Shown: positions 16,526 through 23,701 of the stretch, piece by piece | Numbering within the stretch: position 1 is the stretch's first letter | Layout of the letters: the number at the start of each line of letters is the position of its first letter | NCBI GenBank assembly: GCA_045613125.1 | Contig: JAZLAM010000029.1 | Coordinates: 1 to 35,707, forward strand | DNA: 35,707 bases | Direction of reading: 5' to 3' | From: JAFTYO01 sp045613125 | Lineage (GTDB): Bacteria > Pseudomonadota > Alphaproteobacteria > RF32 > CAG-239 | The notes under the pieces: model-generated | Told to the model about the DNA's origin: nothing | Seen by the model: the letters and a program-made list of their open reading frames with translations, nothing else | Databases searched by the model: none | Position numbers and translations under genes: made by a program

Positions 16526-17389
16526 ATGAAGAATTTGAATGAGCAATTGGCTATGTTTAATGCACCTAATGCTGAGGAATGTGTATTAGAATATATCGAA
16601 AATGGTAATTTTTTTGATAGTGCGGCTCAAGTAAAAATGCTTAACCTTTCAAATGCTTTACAACTTGTGAATGCATACATTCGAAAGAGCCATCTTTGCT
16701 GTGAAGCTGAGCTAAAAATGCTTGAATATACAAATACAGAAGAGATTTTGAGGACATATATCCAACGATATGCTCTGAGTATTGATGCTGAAATCAAGTT
16801 GTTTGAACTTCAAAATGCGGAAGATATTTTGAGAGAATATATAGTCTTACATCCTCTTTATTATAAATCGGAGTTGAAGTTGTTGGACTTTTCAAAAGAT
16901 CAAAAACTTGTGAGAGAATATATCAAATATCATTCTTTTGATATTCGTTCTCAAGCAAAGATGCTTAAGGTAGAAAATTCTGAAGCGTTGTTGTTAGAGT
17001 ATATTAATCGGGGAAGATATCTCTGTAATCAAATGCAATTGGCAATGTTTGAATATGATAGTGCTGCCGAATTGGTTGATTTGTATATTAGAGGACGTTA
17101 TCTTTGTCCGGAGGCTCAATGCAAGTTATTTGAACTTGAAAATTGTGATAATATTATCAGAAGTTATATTCAAAAGTATGCATTTGGCTATGATGCTCAG
17201 TTAAAATTATTTGAGCTTGAGAATGCTAAAAAGCTGGTTTTGCAATATATCAAAAGCGGTAATAGTCTTTGTGGTGCAGCTCAAGTAAAAATGCTTGATC
17301 TTTCAAATGCCAAAAGACTTGTGCAGATATATACAAGCAAGTATAAACTTTGTGTTGAGGCTGAGAAAAAATGGCAAGCAATGAATTAA
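16526..17389 (+). CDS. Alpha-solenoid repeat protein, array member 2
   Basis: 287 aa, N-cap plus nine repeats plus half repeat. The last half ends KKWQAMN, shared with member 10 (KKWQAMDGN). Two repeats carry the 28-residue Gly form (INRGRY, IKSGNS). Repeats 5 and 6 are the least typical (LYYKSE, FDIRSQ). An in-frame ATG at 16493 would add MGRCFITDNKI, but GGCG is too close to it (2 nt) to act as a ribosome site and the other copies are out of frame there, so I prefer 16526. Function unknown. It reads through no shared transcript: a terminator and a new promoter lie on each side. Confidence 0.82.
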   Translation: MKNLNEQLAMFNAPNAEECVLEYIENGNFFDSAAQVKMLNLSNALQLVNAYIRKSHLCCEAELKMLEYTNTEEILRTYIQRYALSIDAEIKLFELQNAEDILREYIVLHPLYYKSELKLLDFSKDQKLVREYIKYHSFDIRSQAKMLKVENSEALLLEYINRGRYLCNQMQLAMFEYDSAAELVDLYIRGRYLCPEAQCKLFELENCDNIIRSYIQKYAFGYDAQLKLFELENAKKLVLQYIKSGNSLCGAAQVKMLDLSNAKRLVQIYTSKYKLCVEAEKKWQAMN

Positions 17390-17407
17390 AGCTGATTGTT
17401 TTGATAT

Positions 17408-17440
17408 ACGAGGTGTTTTTGGCACCTCGTTTTTTGTTTT
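17408..17440 (+). terminator. Terminator of array member 2
   Basis: ACGAGGTG (17408-17415) / CACCTCGT (17423-17430), 7-nt loop, followed by TTTTTGTTTT. 18 nt after the stop. Confidence 0.9.
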
Positions 17441-17445
17441 ATAAG

Positions 17446-17557
17446 TTGACAAAAGAAACTTTTGTGATAGAATGTGCTCACAAAAATATTATGATGTAAA
17501 AAAATAATTAACATAAAAAGGCGATGTGTCGATGCTTTATAACCGATAACAAAAATT
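17446..17557 (+). promoter_or_regulatory. Array copy 3: promoter and conserved leader
   Basis: TTGACA (17446-17451), N16, TAGAAT (17468-17473), only 5 nt after the preceding terminator's T-tract. GGCG at 17520-17523. Mini-ORF ATGCTTTATAACCGATAA (MLYNR-stop) at 17532-17549, 8 nt before the main ATG. From 17486 to 17603 it is identical to copy 8. Stem UGUCG/CGAUA. Confidence 0.87.
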
Positions 17558-18190
17558 ATGAAGACAGTTGGTGAACAATTAGCAATGTTCAATGAACCTG
17601 ATGTGTGTTCACAGGTGCTTATATATGTCAGAGAACAACACCCACTGTGTGAAGAAGCTCAATTAAAAATATTTGAGCTTGAAAATGTCGGTGAAATTAT
17701 CATGACATATATTGAAAATTATGTTCTTTGTGATGAGGCACAAGTTAAAATGTTAGCCCTTCCCAAAGGTGAAATTTATGCAAAAAAGTATATACAAATG
17801 AAACATTCTTTTTGCAGAAAAGCTCATGTTAAGATGTTTGATTTGGAAAATGCTGAAGCAATTGTCAGAGAATATGTTCAAAAACATTATCTTTGTGATG
17901 AAGCTGAAATGAAAGTTTTTGAACTTGAAAATGCTGAAGAAGTTATCAGAGAATATATGCAAAAATTTCCGCTTTGTGAAAATGCGCAAATTAAGTTGTT
18001 TGAACTTGATAATGCAAGTGAAATTGTAATGACGTATATTCGGCAATATAAACGTTCTCTTTGCAATGAGGCTCAAGTTAAACTGTTTGAGCTAAAAAAT
18101 GCAGCAGAACTTTTGAAAGAATATATTCGGAAGAATCAACTTTGCGATGAGGCACTGACCAAATTGCTTGAACCTTTTGCATCTAAGTAA
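17558..18190 (+). CDS. Alpha-solenoid repeat protein, array member 3
   Basis: 210 aa: N-cap MKTVGEQLAMFNEPDV..., six repeats, closing half repeat LCDEALTKLLEPFASK. Its repeats are close to the consensus (for example LCDEAEMKVFELENAEEV followed by IREYMQKFP), which makes it a good reference copy. Repeat 2 has an altered helix A/B junction (ALPKGEIYAKKYIQMKHS) and repeat 5 ends in a 29-residue form (YIRQYKRS). Cys at position 2 is kept in all six repeats. No export signal and no known domain. Independent transcription unit; function unknown. Confidence 0.83.
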   Translation: MKTVGEQLAMFNEPDVCSQVLIYVREQHPLCEEAQLKIFELENVGEIIMTYIENYVLCDEAQVKMLALPKGEIYAKKYIQMKHSFCRKAHVKMFDLENAEAIVREYVQKHYLCDEAEMKVFELENAEEVIREYMQKFPLCENAQIKLFELDNASEIVMTYIRQYKRSLCNEAQVKLFELKNAAELLKEYIRKNQLCDEALTKLLEPFASK

Positions 18191-18225
18191 ATTGTAGCAA
18201 GTCTTTGAGTTATTGTTAAGTGCAT

Positions 18226-18260
18226 AAAACGAGGTTTGAAAATACCTCGTTTTATGTTTT
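18226..18260 (+). terminator. Terminator of array member 3
   Basis: AAAACGAGGT (18226-18235) pairs with ACCTCGTTTT (18244-18253), loop about 8 nt, then ATGTTTT. A shorter core (GAGGT/ACCTC) than the other copies. Confidence 0.85.
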
Positions 18261-18264
18261 AAAG

Positions 18265-18377
18265 TTGACAAAAGATAATTTTTTGCTAGTATAACAGCTT
18301 ATCAATATATTATAATGTCAAAATAATAATTAAAATAAAGGCGATGTGTCGATGCTTTATAACCGATAACAAAAATT
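18265..18377 (+). promoter_or_regulatory. Array copy 4: promoter and conserved leader
   Basis: TTGACA (18265-18270), N16, TAGTAT (18287-18292). GGCG at 18340-18343. Mini-ORF ATGCTTTATAACCGATAA at 18352-18369 (MLYNR-stop), 8 nt before the ATG. Stem UGUCG/CGAUA. Confidence 0.87.
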
Positions 18378-19241
18378 ATGAAGACAATTAGTGAACAAAT
18401 GGCAATGTTTAACAAGCCTGATGCCGGTAAACAAGTTTTACAATACGTCAAAAACGGGCATGCTCTTTGCAAAGATGCGCAGATTAAAATTTTTGAGCTT
18501 GAAAATACGTTAGAGATAGTAAAAAAACATACTTGTCTTTGCACTGAAGCTCAAGTCGCGATGTTTGGCCATAAAGATGTTGTTGAGCTTGTGAAATCGT
18601 ATGTCAGCAGATTTCCTCTTGCAGTAGAAGCTGAGCTTGAATTGATTAAGCATGAACATGCTATAATACTTGTGGAGATATATATGGCTCATAATTATTT
18701 TCATGAAGAGGCTCAATTGCAAATTTTGGATCATGAAAATGCCACAACATTGGTGTCGTTATGTGCTGCTAGGCAAAGTTTTAATGTAAGAGTGCAAAAA
18801 AAGATGCTTGAGCATGAAAATGCAAAAAATCTTGTAATGGCTTACATTAAAAGAGAAAATCGTTTTCTTTGTGATGAGGCAGAGTTGAGGATGATTAAAC
18901 TTGTTGATGCTGATGCTTTAATAAAAATGTATATCAGAAGATATGCTCTTAACGATAGAGCCCAACAGAAGCTATTTAATCTTGAAAATGCAAAGAGTAT
19001 TATTCGAGAGTATATTAAATATCATCCGATGAGTCCTGATGCTGAAATTAAAATGTTGGAACTTGATGGTTATGAGAAAATTTTTGAAACATATGTTCAA
19101 AAATATACTCTTTATGACTGCGTGCAAATGAAGTTGCTGGAACACAAACATGGCGCCAAGTTTTTAACTTTATATATTGAGAAGAATGATCTTTGTAGAG
19201 CAGTTCAACGGAAGTTGCTTACACGCTTGAATTCTAAGTGA
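18378..19241 (+). CDS. Alpha-solenoid repeat protein, array member 4
   Basis: 287 aa: N-cap, nine repeats, half repeat. The first full repeat is 24 residues (ends KKHTC, missing the usual three-residue turn before the next LC). That deletion sits just past an 81-nt tract identical to member 1 (18426-18506), suggesting a recombination junction. Repeats 3-5 replace LC with LA, FH and FN and use HEH/HEN in place of LEN. A 29-residue unit ends YIKRENRF. Function unknown; no known domain. Confidence 0.82.
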   Translation: MKTISEQMAMFNKPDAGKQVLQYVKNGHALCKDAQIKIFELENTLEIVKKHTCLCTEAQVAMFGHKDVVELVKSYVSRFPLAVEAELELIKHEHAIILVEIYMAHNYFHEEAQLQILDHENATTLVSLCAARQSFNVRVQKKMLEHENAKNLVMAYIKRENRFLCDEAELRMIKLVDADALIKMYIRRYALNDRAQQKLFNLENAKSIIREYIKYHPMSPDAEIKMLELDGYEKIFETYVQKYTLYDCVQMKLLEHKHGAKFLTLYIEKNDLCRAVQRKLLTRLNSK

Positions 19242-19282
19242 CAGACGTTTGGATGTTGAATATTCAGCCAAATATGAAAAAC

Positions 19283-19312
19283 GGGGTGTGAAAACACCTC
19301 TTTTTTTGTTTT
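19283..19312 (+). terminator. Terminator of array member 4
   Basis: GGGGTGT (19283-19289), GAAA tetraloop, ACACCTC (19294-19300), then seven T. One G-U pair; the outer ACG/CGT pairs of the other copies are missing on the right arm. Confidence 0.85.
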
Positions 19313-19317
19313 ATAAG

Positions 19318-19430
19318 TTGACAAAAGAGGTTTTTATGATAGTATGTGGCTATAAAATAATTATAATGTCAAAAAAATTATTAATATAAAAAGGCGATGT
19401 GTCGATGCTTTATAACCGACAATAAAAATT
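19318..19430 (+). promoter_or_regulatory. Array copy 5: promoter and conserved leader
   Basis: TTGACA (19318-19323), N16, TAGTAT (19340-19345). GGCG at 19393-19396. Mini-ORF ATGCTTTATAACCGACAATAA (MLYNRQ-stop) at 19405-19425, 5 nt before the ATG. Stem UGUCG/CGACA, five Watson-Crick pairs. Confidence 0.87.
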
Positions 19431-19919
19431 ATGAAACGTATTAGTTATGCGCAGAGTTTGTTGTTTAACGAGCCTAATTCTCCACAACTTGTATTAGACT
19501 TTATCAAAGATGGAGAATGTCTTTGTGATGGAGCTCAGCTCTTGATGCTTGATTTGGAAAATGCTCTGGAGCTAGTGGAAATTTATACCCATAAATTTCC
19601 TCTTTGTGAAGAAGCAGAGCTGAAATTGTTTGAGCTAAAAGATGCAGAAAAGTTCATTAAGGTGTATATTAAAGAATTTTCTTTATGTCGCCAAGCAGAG
19701 TTGAAATTGTTTGAACTTGAAAATGCTAAAGATGTGATAGGAGAATATATAGAATATTATCCTTTTTTTCATGAAGCAGAACTTAAATTAGTCGAGCTAC
19801 AAGATGCTGATGATCTTATTTGCAACTATCTTTTGAAACATGCTGTTTCTGAAGCAGTACAGAAAAAATTAATCAAACTTGGTAAGTTTAACCTTTTAAA
19901 AAAGTATGTAACAGGTTAA
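19431..19919 (+). CDS. Alpha-solenoid repeat protein, array member 5
   Basis: 162 aa: N-cap, four full repeats and a fifth shortened one (VSEAVQKKLIKLGKFNLLKKYVTG). The N-cap departs from the family (MKRISYAQSLLFNEPNS instead of EQLAMFNEPDA), although FNEP is kept. The acidic AELKLFELK/E runs in repeats 2-3 are very regular. It ends without the LC-type half repeat seen in most members, so the C-terminus may have been trimmed. Function unknown. Confidence 0.8.
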   Translation: MKRISYAQSLLFNEPNSPQLVLDFIKDGECLCDGAQLLMLDLENALELVEIYTHKFPLCEEAELKLFELKDAEKFIKVYIKEFSLCRQAELKLFELENAKDVIGEYIEYYPFFHEAELKLVELQDADDLICNYLLKHAVSEAVQKKLIKLGKFNLLKKYVTG

Positions 19920-19933
19920 GCAAATTATCAAAT

Positions 19934-19967
19934 AACGGGGTGCAAGAACACCTCGTTTTTTGTTTTT
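19934..19967 (+). terminator. Terminator of array member 5
   Basis: AACGGGGTG (19934-19942) / CACCTCGTT (19949-19957) with one G-U pair, 6-nt loop, followed by TTTTGTTTTT. Confidence 0.9.
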
Positions 19968-19986
19968 AAATATCAAGAGATAAAAG

Positions 19987-20101
19987 TTGACAAAAGATTT
20001 TTTTATGATAAAATGTGTCCTACAAAAATATTATGATGTAGATATAATAATTAACATAAAAAAGGCGATGTGTCGATGCTTTATAACTGACTGTAACAAT
20101 T
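19987..20101 (+). promoter_or_regulatory. Array copy 6: promoter and conserved leader
   Basis: TTGACA (19987-19992), N16, TAAAAT (20009-20014). GGCG at 20064-20067. Mini-ORF ATGCTTTATAACTGA (MLYN-stop) at 20076-20090, 11 nt before the ATG. Stem UGUC(G) with (U)GAC, closed by a G-U pair. Confidence 0.85.
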
Positions 20102-20683
20102 ATGATTAAATCAATTAGTGAACAAATGGCCATGTTTGGTAGACATGATTCATCTGATCGTGTACTCGCTTATGTAAAAGCCGGCGATAAGCTCTTTCCC
20201 ATGGCTGAGGTGCAAATGCTCGGATTGGAAAACGCTTTGGAAATTTTCAAAGAGTATATTAAAAAACATAGTCTCTGTGATGAAACGCAAATGAGATTAT
20301 TTACGCTTCCGAATGGAGAAGATTTTATCAGAGAGTATATCCAAAAAGGATATTTGCTTTGTGATGTGGCAGAAGTAAGGTTTATTGAGCTATACATGGC
20401 AACGATAAATTTTATAGACATTCATAATTTCGGTGGAATGTTGAAAGAATATATCAAGAAGCATACTTTTTGCAATGAGGCCCAATTGAAGATCATTGAC
20501 TTACCGTATTCGGAAGATTTAATTTATGAGTATTTAGAACAAGGCTATTCGCTAAGTAAAGAAGCTCAGGTAAGAATGGTTGACCGACAAGATGCCGAAG
20601 CACTTATGAAAATTTATACTCGATTGCATTATCTTTGTGATGAGGCGCAATTGAGATGGATTGAAAGTGCAGAAGAGGAATAA
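20102..20683 (+). CDS. Alpha-solenoid repeat protein, array member 6
   Basis: 193 aa: N-cap MIKSISEQMAMFGRHDSSD..., five repeats and the half repeat LCDEAQLRWIESAEEE. The third repeat carries about 10 extra residues between its helices (ELYMATINFIDIHNFGGMLKEY), the only such insertion in the array, so a loop or extended helix would bulge from the solenoid there. One codon (ATT) is inserted after the start compared with the MKTI/MKTV copies. Function unknown. Confidence 0.8.
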   Translation: MIKSISEQMAMFGRHDSSDRVLAYVKAGDKLFPMAEVQMLGLENALEIFKEYIKKHSLCDETQMRLFTLPNGEDFIREYIQKGYLLCDVAEVRFIELYMATINFIDIHNFGGMLKEYIKKHTFCNEAQLKIIDLPYSEDLIYEYLEQGYSLSKEAQVRMVDRQDAEALMKIYTRLHYLCDEAQLRWIESAEEE

Positions 20684-20723
20684 TTTGTAACCATTTGTTC
20701 AAGTTTAGGCTAATTATCAAAAA

Positions 20724-20756
20724 AACGGGGTGTAAAACACCTCGTTTGTTGTTTTT
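20724..20756 (+). terminator. Terminator of array member 6
   Basis: AACGGGGTGT (20724-20733) / ACACCTCGTT (20737-20746), 3-nt loop, then TGTTGTTTTT. Confidence 0.88.
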
Positions 20757-20760
20757 AAAG

Positions 20761-20868
20761 TTGACAAAATAGAAACATGTGTTAATATTGCTACTATAAA
20801 AATATTATGAATAAAGGTATAATTAAAAAAGGCGATGTGTCGATGCTTTATAACCGACAATAAATATT
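20761..20868 (+). promoter_or_regulatory. Array copy 7: promoter and conserved leader
   Basis: TTGACA (20761-20766), N16, TAATAT (20783-20788). GGCG at 20831-20834. Mini-ORF ATGCTTTATAACCGACAATAA at 20843-20863, 5 nt before the ATG. The AT-rich part of the leader is about 5 nt shorter than elsewhere. Stem UGUCG/CGACA. Confidence 0.86.
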
Positions 20869-21498
20869 ATGAATAAAAAGAATTTATTTGAGCAGCTTGA
20901 CATGTTAAAACAAGCAAATGCTAAAGAACTTCTGGTTAGGTATCTCAAAAACGGATATGATCTTTGTCCTGATGCACAGGTAGCACTGTTTGAAGTGCAA
21001 AATGGACAATCTCTTGTTAAAGAGTATATTAGTAGATATTATCTTTGCGATAAAGCTGAGGCAAAATTGTTCGAACTTGAAGAGTTTAGTGTGCTTGCGA
21101 TGAGATACATTCAAAAACATGGTCGTCTTAGCGAGCAGGCTCAAATAAAAATGCTTGAGCATAAAAATGCCAGAGAGTTTGTTGCAGCATATGTCGTATT
21201 TGATTTTGATCTTTGTTGCAAAGCTCAAGAGAAGATTTTCGAGCACCAAGATGTTGAAGAAATTATGATAATATACATTCAAAAACATGCTTTGCTTGTG
21301 GAAGCTCAGTTGAAAATGATTTCGCATGCAAAAGCAAGAAAGTTATTGAAAGAATATTTTCAATATTATGAGCTTGATTGTGAAGCGCAAGTCAGATTGG
21401 TAAAGACGCCAAATCTTTTGGATTTGATAATCGAATATCTTCGAGCCGGACATTCTTTTTGCTATGCCGCTCAGTTGCAGTTGAAGATGGCTGATTAA
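20869..21498 (+). CDS. Alpha-solenoid repeat protein, array member 7
   Basis: 209 aa: N-cap MNKKNLFEQLDMLKQANAKE, six repeats, half repeat FCYAAQLQLKMAD. The N-cap is the most divergent (LDMLKQANA for LAMFNEPDA). Two repeats use the 28-residue form (IQKHGR, VVFDFD) and one the Gly form (LRAGHS). Repeats 3-5 use EHKN, EHQD and SHAK at the inter-helix turn. Function unknown; own promoter and terminator. Confidence 0.8.
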   Translation: MNKKNLFEQLDMLKQANAKELLVRYLKNGYDLCPDAQVALFEVQNGQSLVKEYISRYYLCDKAEAKLFELEEFSVLAMRYIQKHGRLSEQAQIKMLEHKNAREFVAAYVVFDFDLCCKAQEKIFEHQDVEEIMIIYIQKHALLVEAQLKMISHAKARKLLKEYFQYYELDCEAQVRLVKTPNLLDLIIEYLRAGHSFCYAAQLQLKMAD

Positions 21499-21535
21499 TT
21501 GATTTGCTGATTGCAATAATGTAAATTGATCAAAT

Positions 21536-21568
21536 AACGGGGTGTGAAAATACCTCGTTTTTTTGTTT
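21536..21568 (+). terminator. Terminator of array member 7
   Basis: AACGGGGTGT (21536-21545) / ATACCTCGTT (21550-21559), GAAA loop, two G-U pairs, then TTTTTGTTTT. Confidence 0.87.
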
Positions 21569-21573
21569 TAAAG

Positions 21574-21686
21574 TTGACAAAAGAAACTTTTATGATAAAA
21601 TGCACTTTACAAATATATTATGATGTAAAAAAATAATTAACATAAAAAGGCGATGTGTCGATGCTTTATAACCGATAACAAAAATT
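21574..21686 (+). promoter_or_regulatory. Array copy 8: promoter and conserved leader
   Basis: TTGACA (21574-21579), N16, TAAAAT (21596-21601). GGCG at 21649-21652. Mini-ORF ATGCTTTATAACCGATAA at 21661-21678, 8 nt before the ATG. 21615-21732 is identical to 17486-17603 of copy 3. Stem UGUCG/CGAUA. Confidence 0.87.
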
Positions 21687-22106
21687 ATGAAGACAGTTGG
21701 TGAACAATTAGCAATGTTCAATGAACCTGATGCCTGTAAACAAGTTTTAGATTATATCAGATCCGGTAAAGATCTTAGTGAAGATGCTCAGGTAAGAATC
21801 TTTGAGCTTGAAGAGGCAGTGGATATTGTAAAATGCCTTGTTAGGCGATATCATTCTCTCTGTGTCAGAGCTCAGGTTGCTATGATGGGACATAAAGATG
21901 TTGTTGAGCTTGTAAAATGGTATACCGATATGTTTTCTCTGACGCGAGAAGCAGAATTGTTGATGTTTGAGCATGAAAAGGTTGTTGAACTCGTAGAAGT
22001 ATATGTTATCAATAATCCTCTTAGTGATGAGGCTCACTCAAAAATGCTTAAGCATGAAAAAGCCGGAGAAATTATTCAAGCATATCTTAAACATCGAACA
22101 CTATAA
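21687..22106 (+). CDS. Alpha-solenoid repeat protein, array member 8 (short)
   Basis: 139 aa: N-cap identical to member 3 for the first 15 residues (MKTVGEQLAMFNEPD), then four repeats ending at HRTL without the usual closing half repeat, so it may be a 3'-shortened copy. Repeats 2-4 use GHKD, EHEK and KHEK turns as in the first part of member 4 (GHKDVVELVK is shared), so it appears to be a mosaic of member 3-like and member 4-like sequence. Function unknown. Confidence 0.78.
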   Translation: MKTVGEQLAMFNEPDACKQVLDYIRSGKDLSEDAQVRIFELEEAVDIVKCLVRRYHSLCVRAQVAMMGHKDVVELVKWYTDMFSLTREAELLMFEHEKVVELVEVYVINNPLSDEAHSKMLKHEKAGEIIQAYLKHRTL

Positions 22107-22128
22107 TGTATAAAAACATTAAATTAAA

Positions 22129-22163
22129 AACGGGGTGTAAAAACACCTCGTTTTTTGTGTTTT
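22129..22163 (+). terminator. Terminator of array member 8
   Basis: AACGGGGTGT (22129-22138) / ACACCTCGTT (22143-22152), 4-nt loop, then TTTTGTGTTTT. Confidence 0.9.
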
Positions 22164-22168
22164 ATAAG

Positions 22169-22281
22169 TTGACAAAAGAAACTTTTGTGATAAAATATGC
22201 TCCATAAAAATATTATGATGTAAATAAAACAATTAACATAAAAGGCGATGGGTCGATGCTTTATAACCGACAATAAATATT
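22169..22281 (+). promoter_or_regulatory. Array copy 9: promoter and conserved leader
   Basis: TTGACA (22169-22174), N16, TAAAAT (22191-22196). GGCG at 22244-22247. Mini-ORF ATGCTTTATAACCGACAATAA at 22256-22276, 5 nt before the ATG. ATGGGTCG variant of the block; stem GUCG/CGAC. Confidence 0.86.
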
Positions 22282-23148
22282 ATGAAGGGTTTTTATGAAC
22301 AATTGGCAATGTTTAATGAGCCTGATGCACGTAGGGCAGTACTCGAGTATGTTAAGGGAGGAAATTCTCTCTACAAGGAGGCAGAAGTAAAGATTTTTGA
22401 TCTTGAAAATGCAGAAGATATTGTGAAAAGGTACATCTTAAGGTATCCTCTTTACGATGAATCTCAAGTTAAGGTTCTTACTCTTAACGGGGCTAAAGAT
22501 ATCCTGATTGAATATATCAACAAGGGTAGGTATCTATGTGAAACTGTTCAAGAAAAATTGTTTGATCTTGAAGGTTGGGAAGATGTTGTAAAAGTCTTTA
22601 TCAAAGAATATGATCTTTGTGAAAAGGCGCAGCTAAAACTCTTATCGCAGAAAAATGCCAGAGAGCTTGTGCTTGAATATATTCACGCAGGTCATCATCT
22701 TTACGAGCGTGCTCAAATGAAAATGATGTCTCTTGATTGTGCTAAAGAGCTTTTAGTGGCATATGTCAACGCAGGGCGCCGGCTTTGTGATGAAGCTCAG
22801 CTTGAGCTGTTTAAGTATGAAAACGCAAGAGAGCTTTTAAGAGTATATATTATGGATAATTATCTTTGCAACGAGGCAGAGGTAAAAGTTTTTGAGCTTA
22901 AAAATCCTGAAAAGCTCATAGAAGTGTATGTCCAAAAATATAGATTATGCACAGAGGCTCAGCTAAAACTTCTGGATTTACCAAATGTATCAAAGATACT
23001 GTTGGAATATGTTCACGCAGGTAATCAACTCAGTATTGATGCTCAGCTTAAAATGATTGAGCTGGAAAACGCAAAAAAGCTTGTTAAGAAGTATACGCGT
23101 TATCACACTCTTTGCCAAGAAGCTGCACAAAAAATGGTCGGTAAGTAA
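22282..23148 (+). CDS. Alpha-solenoid repeat protein, array member 9
   Basis: 288 aa: N-cap MKGFYEQLAMFNEPDA, nine repeats, half repeat LCQEAAQKMVGK. It is the richest in the 28-residue Gly form, in which helix B ends NKGRY, HAGHH, NAGRR or HAGNQ, and it alternates these with 27-residue units. The ordered alternation suggests two structural sub-types of the unit. Consensus helix A (LCDEAQLELF, LCTEAQLKLL) is well kept. Function unknown. Confidence 0.83.
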   Translation: MKGFYEQLAMFNEPDARRAVLEYVKGGNSLYKEAEVKIFDLENAEDIVKRYILRYPLYDESQVKVLTLNGAKDILIEYINKGRYLCETVQEKLFDLEGWEDVVKVFIKEYDLCEKAQLKLLSQKNARELVLEYIHAGHHLYERAQMKMMSLDCAKELLVAYVNAGRRLCDEAQLELFKYENARELLRVYIMDNYLCNEAEVKVFELKNPEKLIEVYVQKYRLCTEAQLKLLDLPNVSKILLEYVHAGNQLSIDAQLKMIELENAKKLVKKYTRYHTLCQEAAQKMVGK

Positions 23149-23162
23149 TTGAGCGGTTAAAT

Positions 23163-23198
23163 AAACGGGGCATAAATATGCCTCGTTTTTTTGTTTTA
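23163..23198 (+). terminator. Terminator of array member 9
   Basis: AAACGGGGCAT (23163-23173) / ATGCCTCGTTT (23178-23188), AAAT loop, then TTTTTGTTTT. The inner pairs are CAT/ATG where other copies have TGT/ACA: both arms changed together. Confidence 0.92.
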
Positions 23199-23201
23199 AG
23201 G

Positions 23202-23314
23202 TTGACAAAAGTATTTTTAGTGCTAATATATAATACGTAAAAATATTATGCTACAAATAAAATTATTAAAATAAAGGCGATGTGTCGATGCTTTATAACT
23301 GATAATCAACAATT
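23202..23314 (+). promoter_or_regulatory. Array copy 10: promoter and conserved leader
   Basis: TTGACA (23202-23207), N16, TAATAT (23224-23229). GGCG at 23276-23279. Mini-ORF ATGCTTTATAACTGA at 23288-23302 (MLYN-stop), 12 nt before the ATG. Stem UGUCG/UGAUA with two G-U pairs. Confidence 0.84.
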
Positions 23315-23695
23315 ATGGCTAAATTAAGTGAACAAATGGCTATGTTTAATCAGCCAGATGCATGTGAACGTGTATTGAAATATATTAAAGGAGGCTATCC
23401 TCTTCATACTGAAGCTGAGTTGAAACTTTTTAGTCTTAAAAATGCTCAAGAAGTTGTAAAAGAGTATGTCAAAATGGGAAATCTTCTTTGCGAGGAAGCG
23501 CAAATGTTGGTTTTCAATCTTGAAAATGTTAAGGATATTCTGAGTGAATATGTTCGCAGATACTCTCTAAGCAATAGAGCTCAGATGAAGATGTTTGATG
23601 TTGAACGTGCGTTTGATGTTGTAAGAACGTATGTTCAGTATCACGCTCTTTGTGACGATGCCGTAAAAAAATGGCAGGCAATGGATGGAAATTGA
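23315..23695 (+). CDS. Alpha-solenoid repeat protein, array member 10 (smallest)
   Basis: 126 aa: N-cap MAKLSEQMAMFNQPDA, three repeats and the half repeat LCDDAVKKWQAMDGN, whose KKWQAM ending is shared only with member 2. Complete at both ends despite its size, so the repeat number in this family ranges from three to nine without loss of the caps. Function unknown. Confidence 0.8.
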   Translation: MAKLSEQMAMFNQPDACERVLKYIKGGYPLHTEAELKLFSLKNAQEVVKEYVKMGNLLCEEAQMLVFNLENVKDILSEYVRRYSLSNRAQMKMFDVERAFDVVRTYVQYHALCDDAVKKWQAMDGN

Positions 23696-23701
23696 TTATA
23701 A

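Noticed and set aside
17486..17500. ATGATGTAA / ATGTAA start-stop elements in the AT-rich part of several leaders
   Set aside because: No ribosome site precedes them and copies 4, 5, 7 and 10 break the pattern, so AT-rich chance is enough.
17524..17560. Outer ATG of the leader block (MCRCFITDNK...) as the functional leader-peptide start
   Set aside because: AAGG is only 2 nt from this ATG, copy 1 has AGG in its place, and the frame runs into the main gene differently in each copy. The inner ATGCTTTATAAC start fits the ribosome-site spacing and is kept in all eleven.
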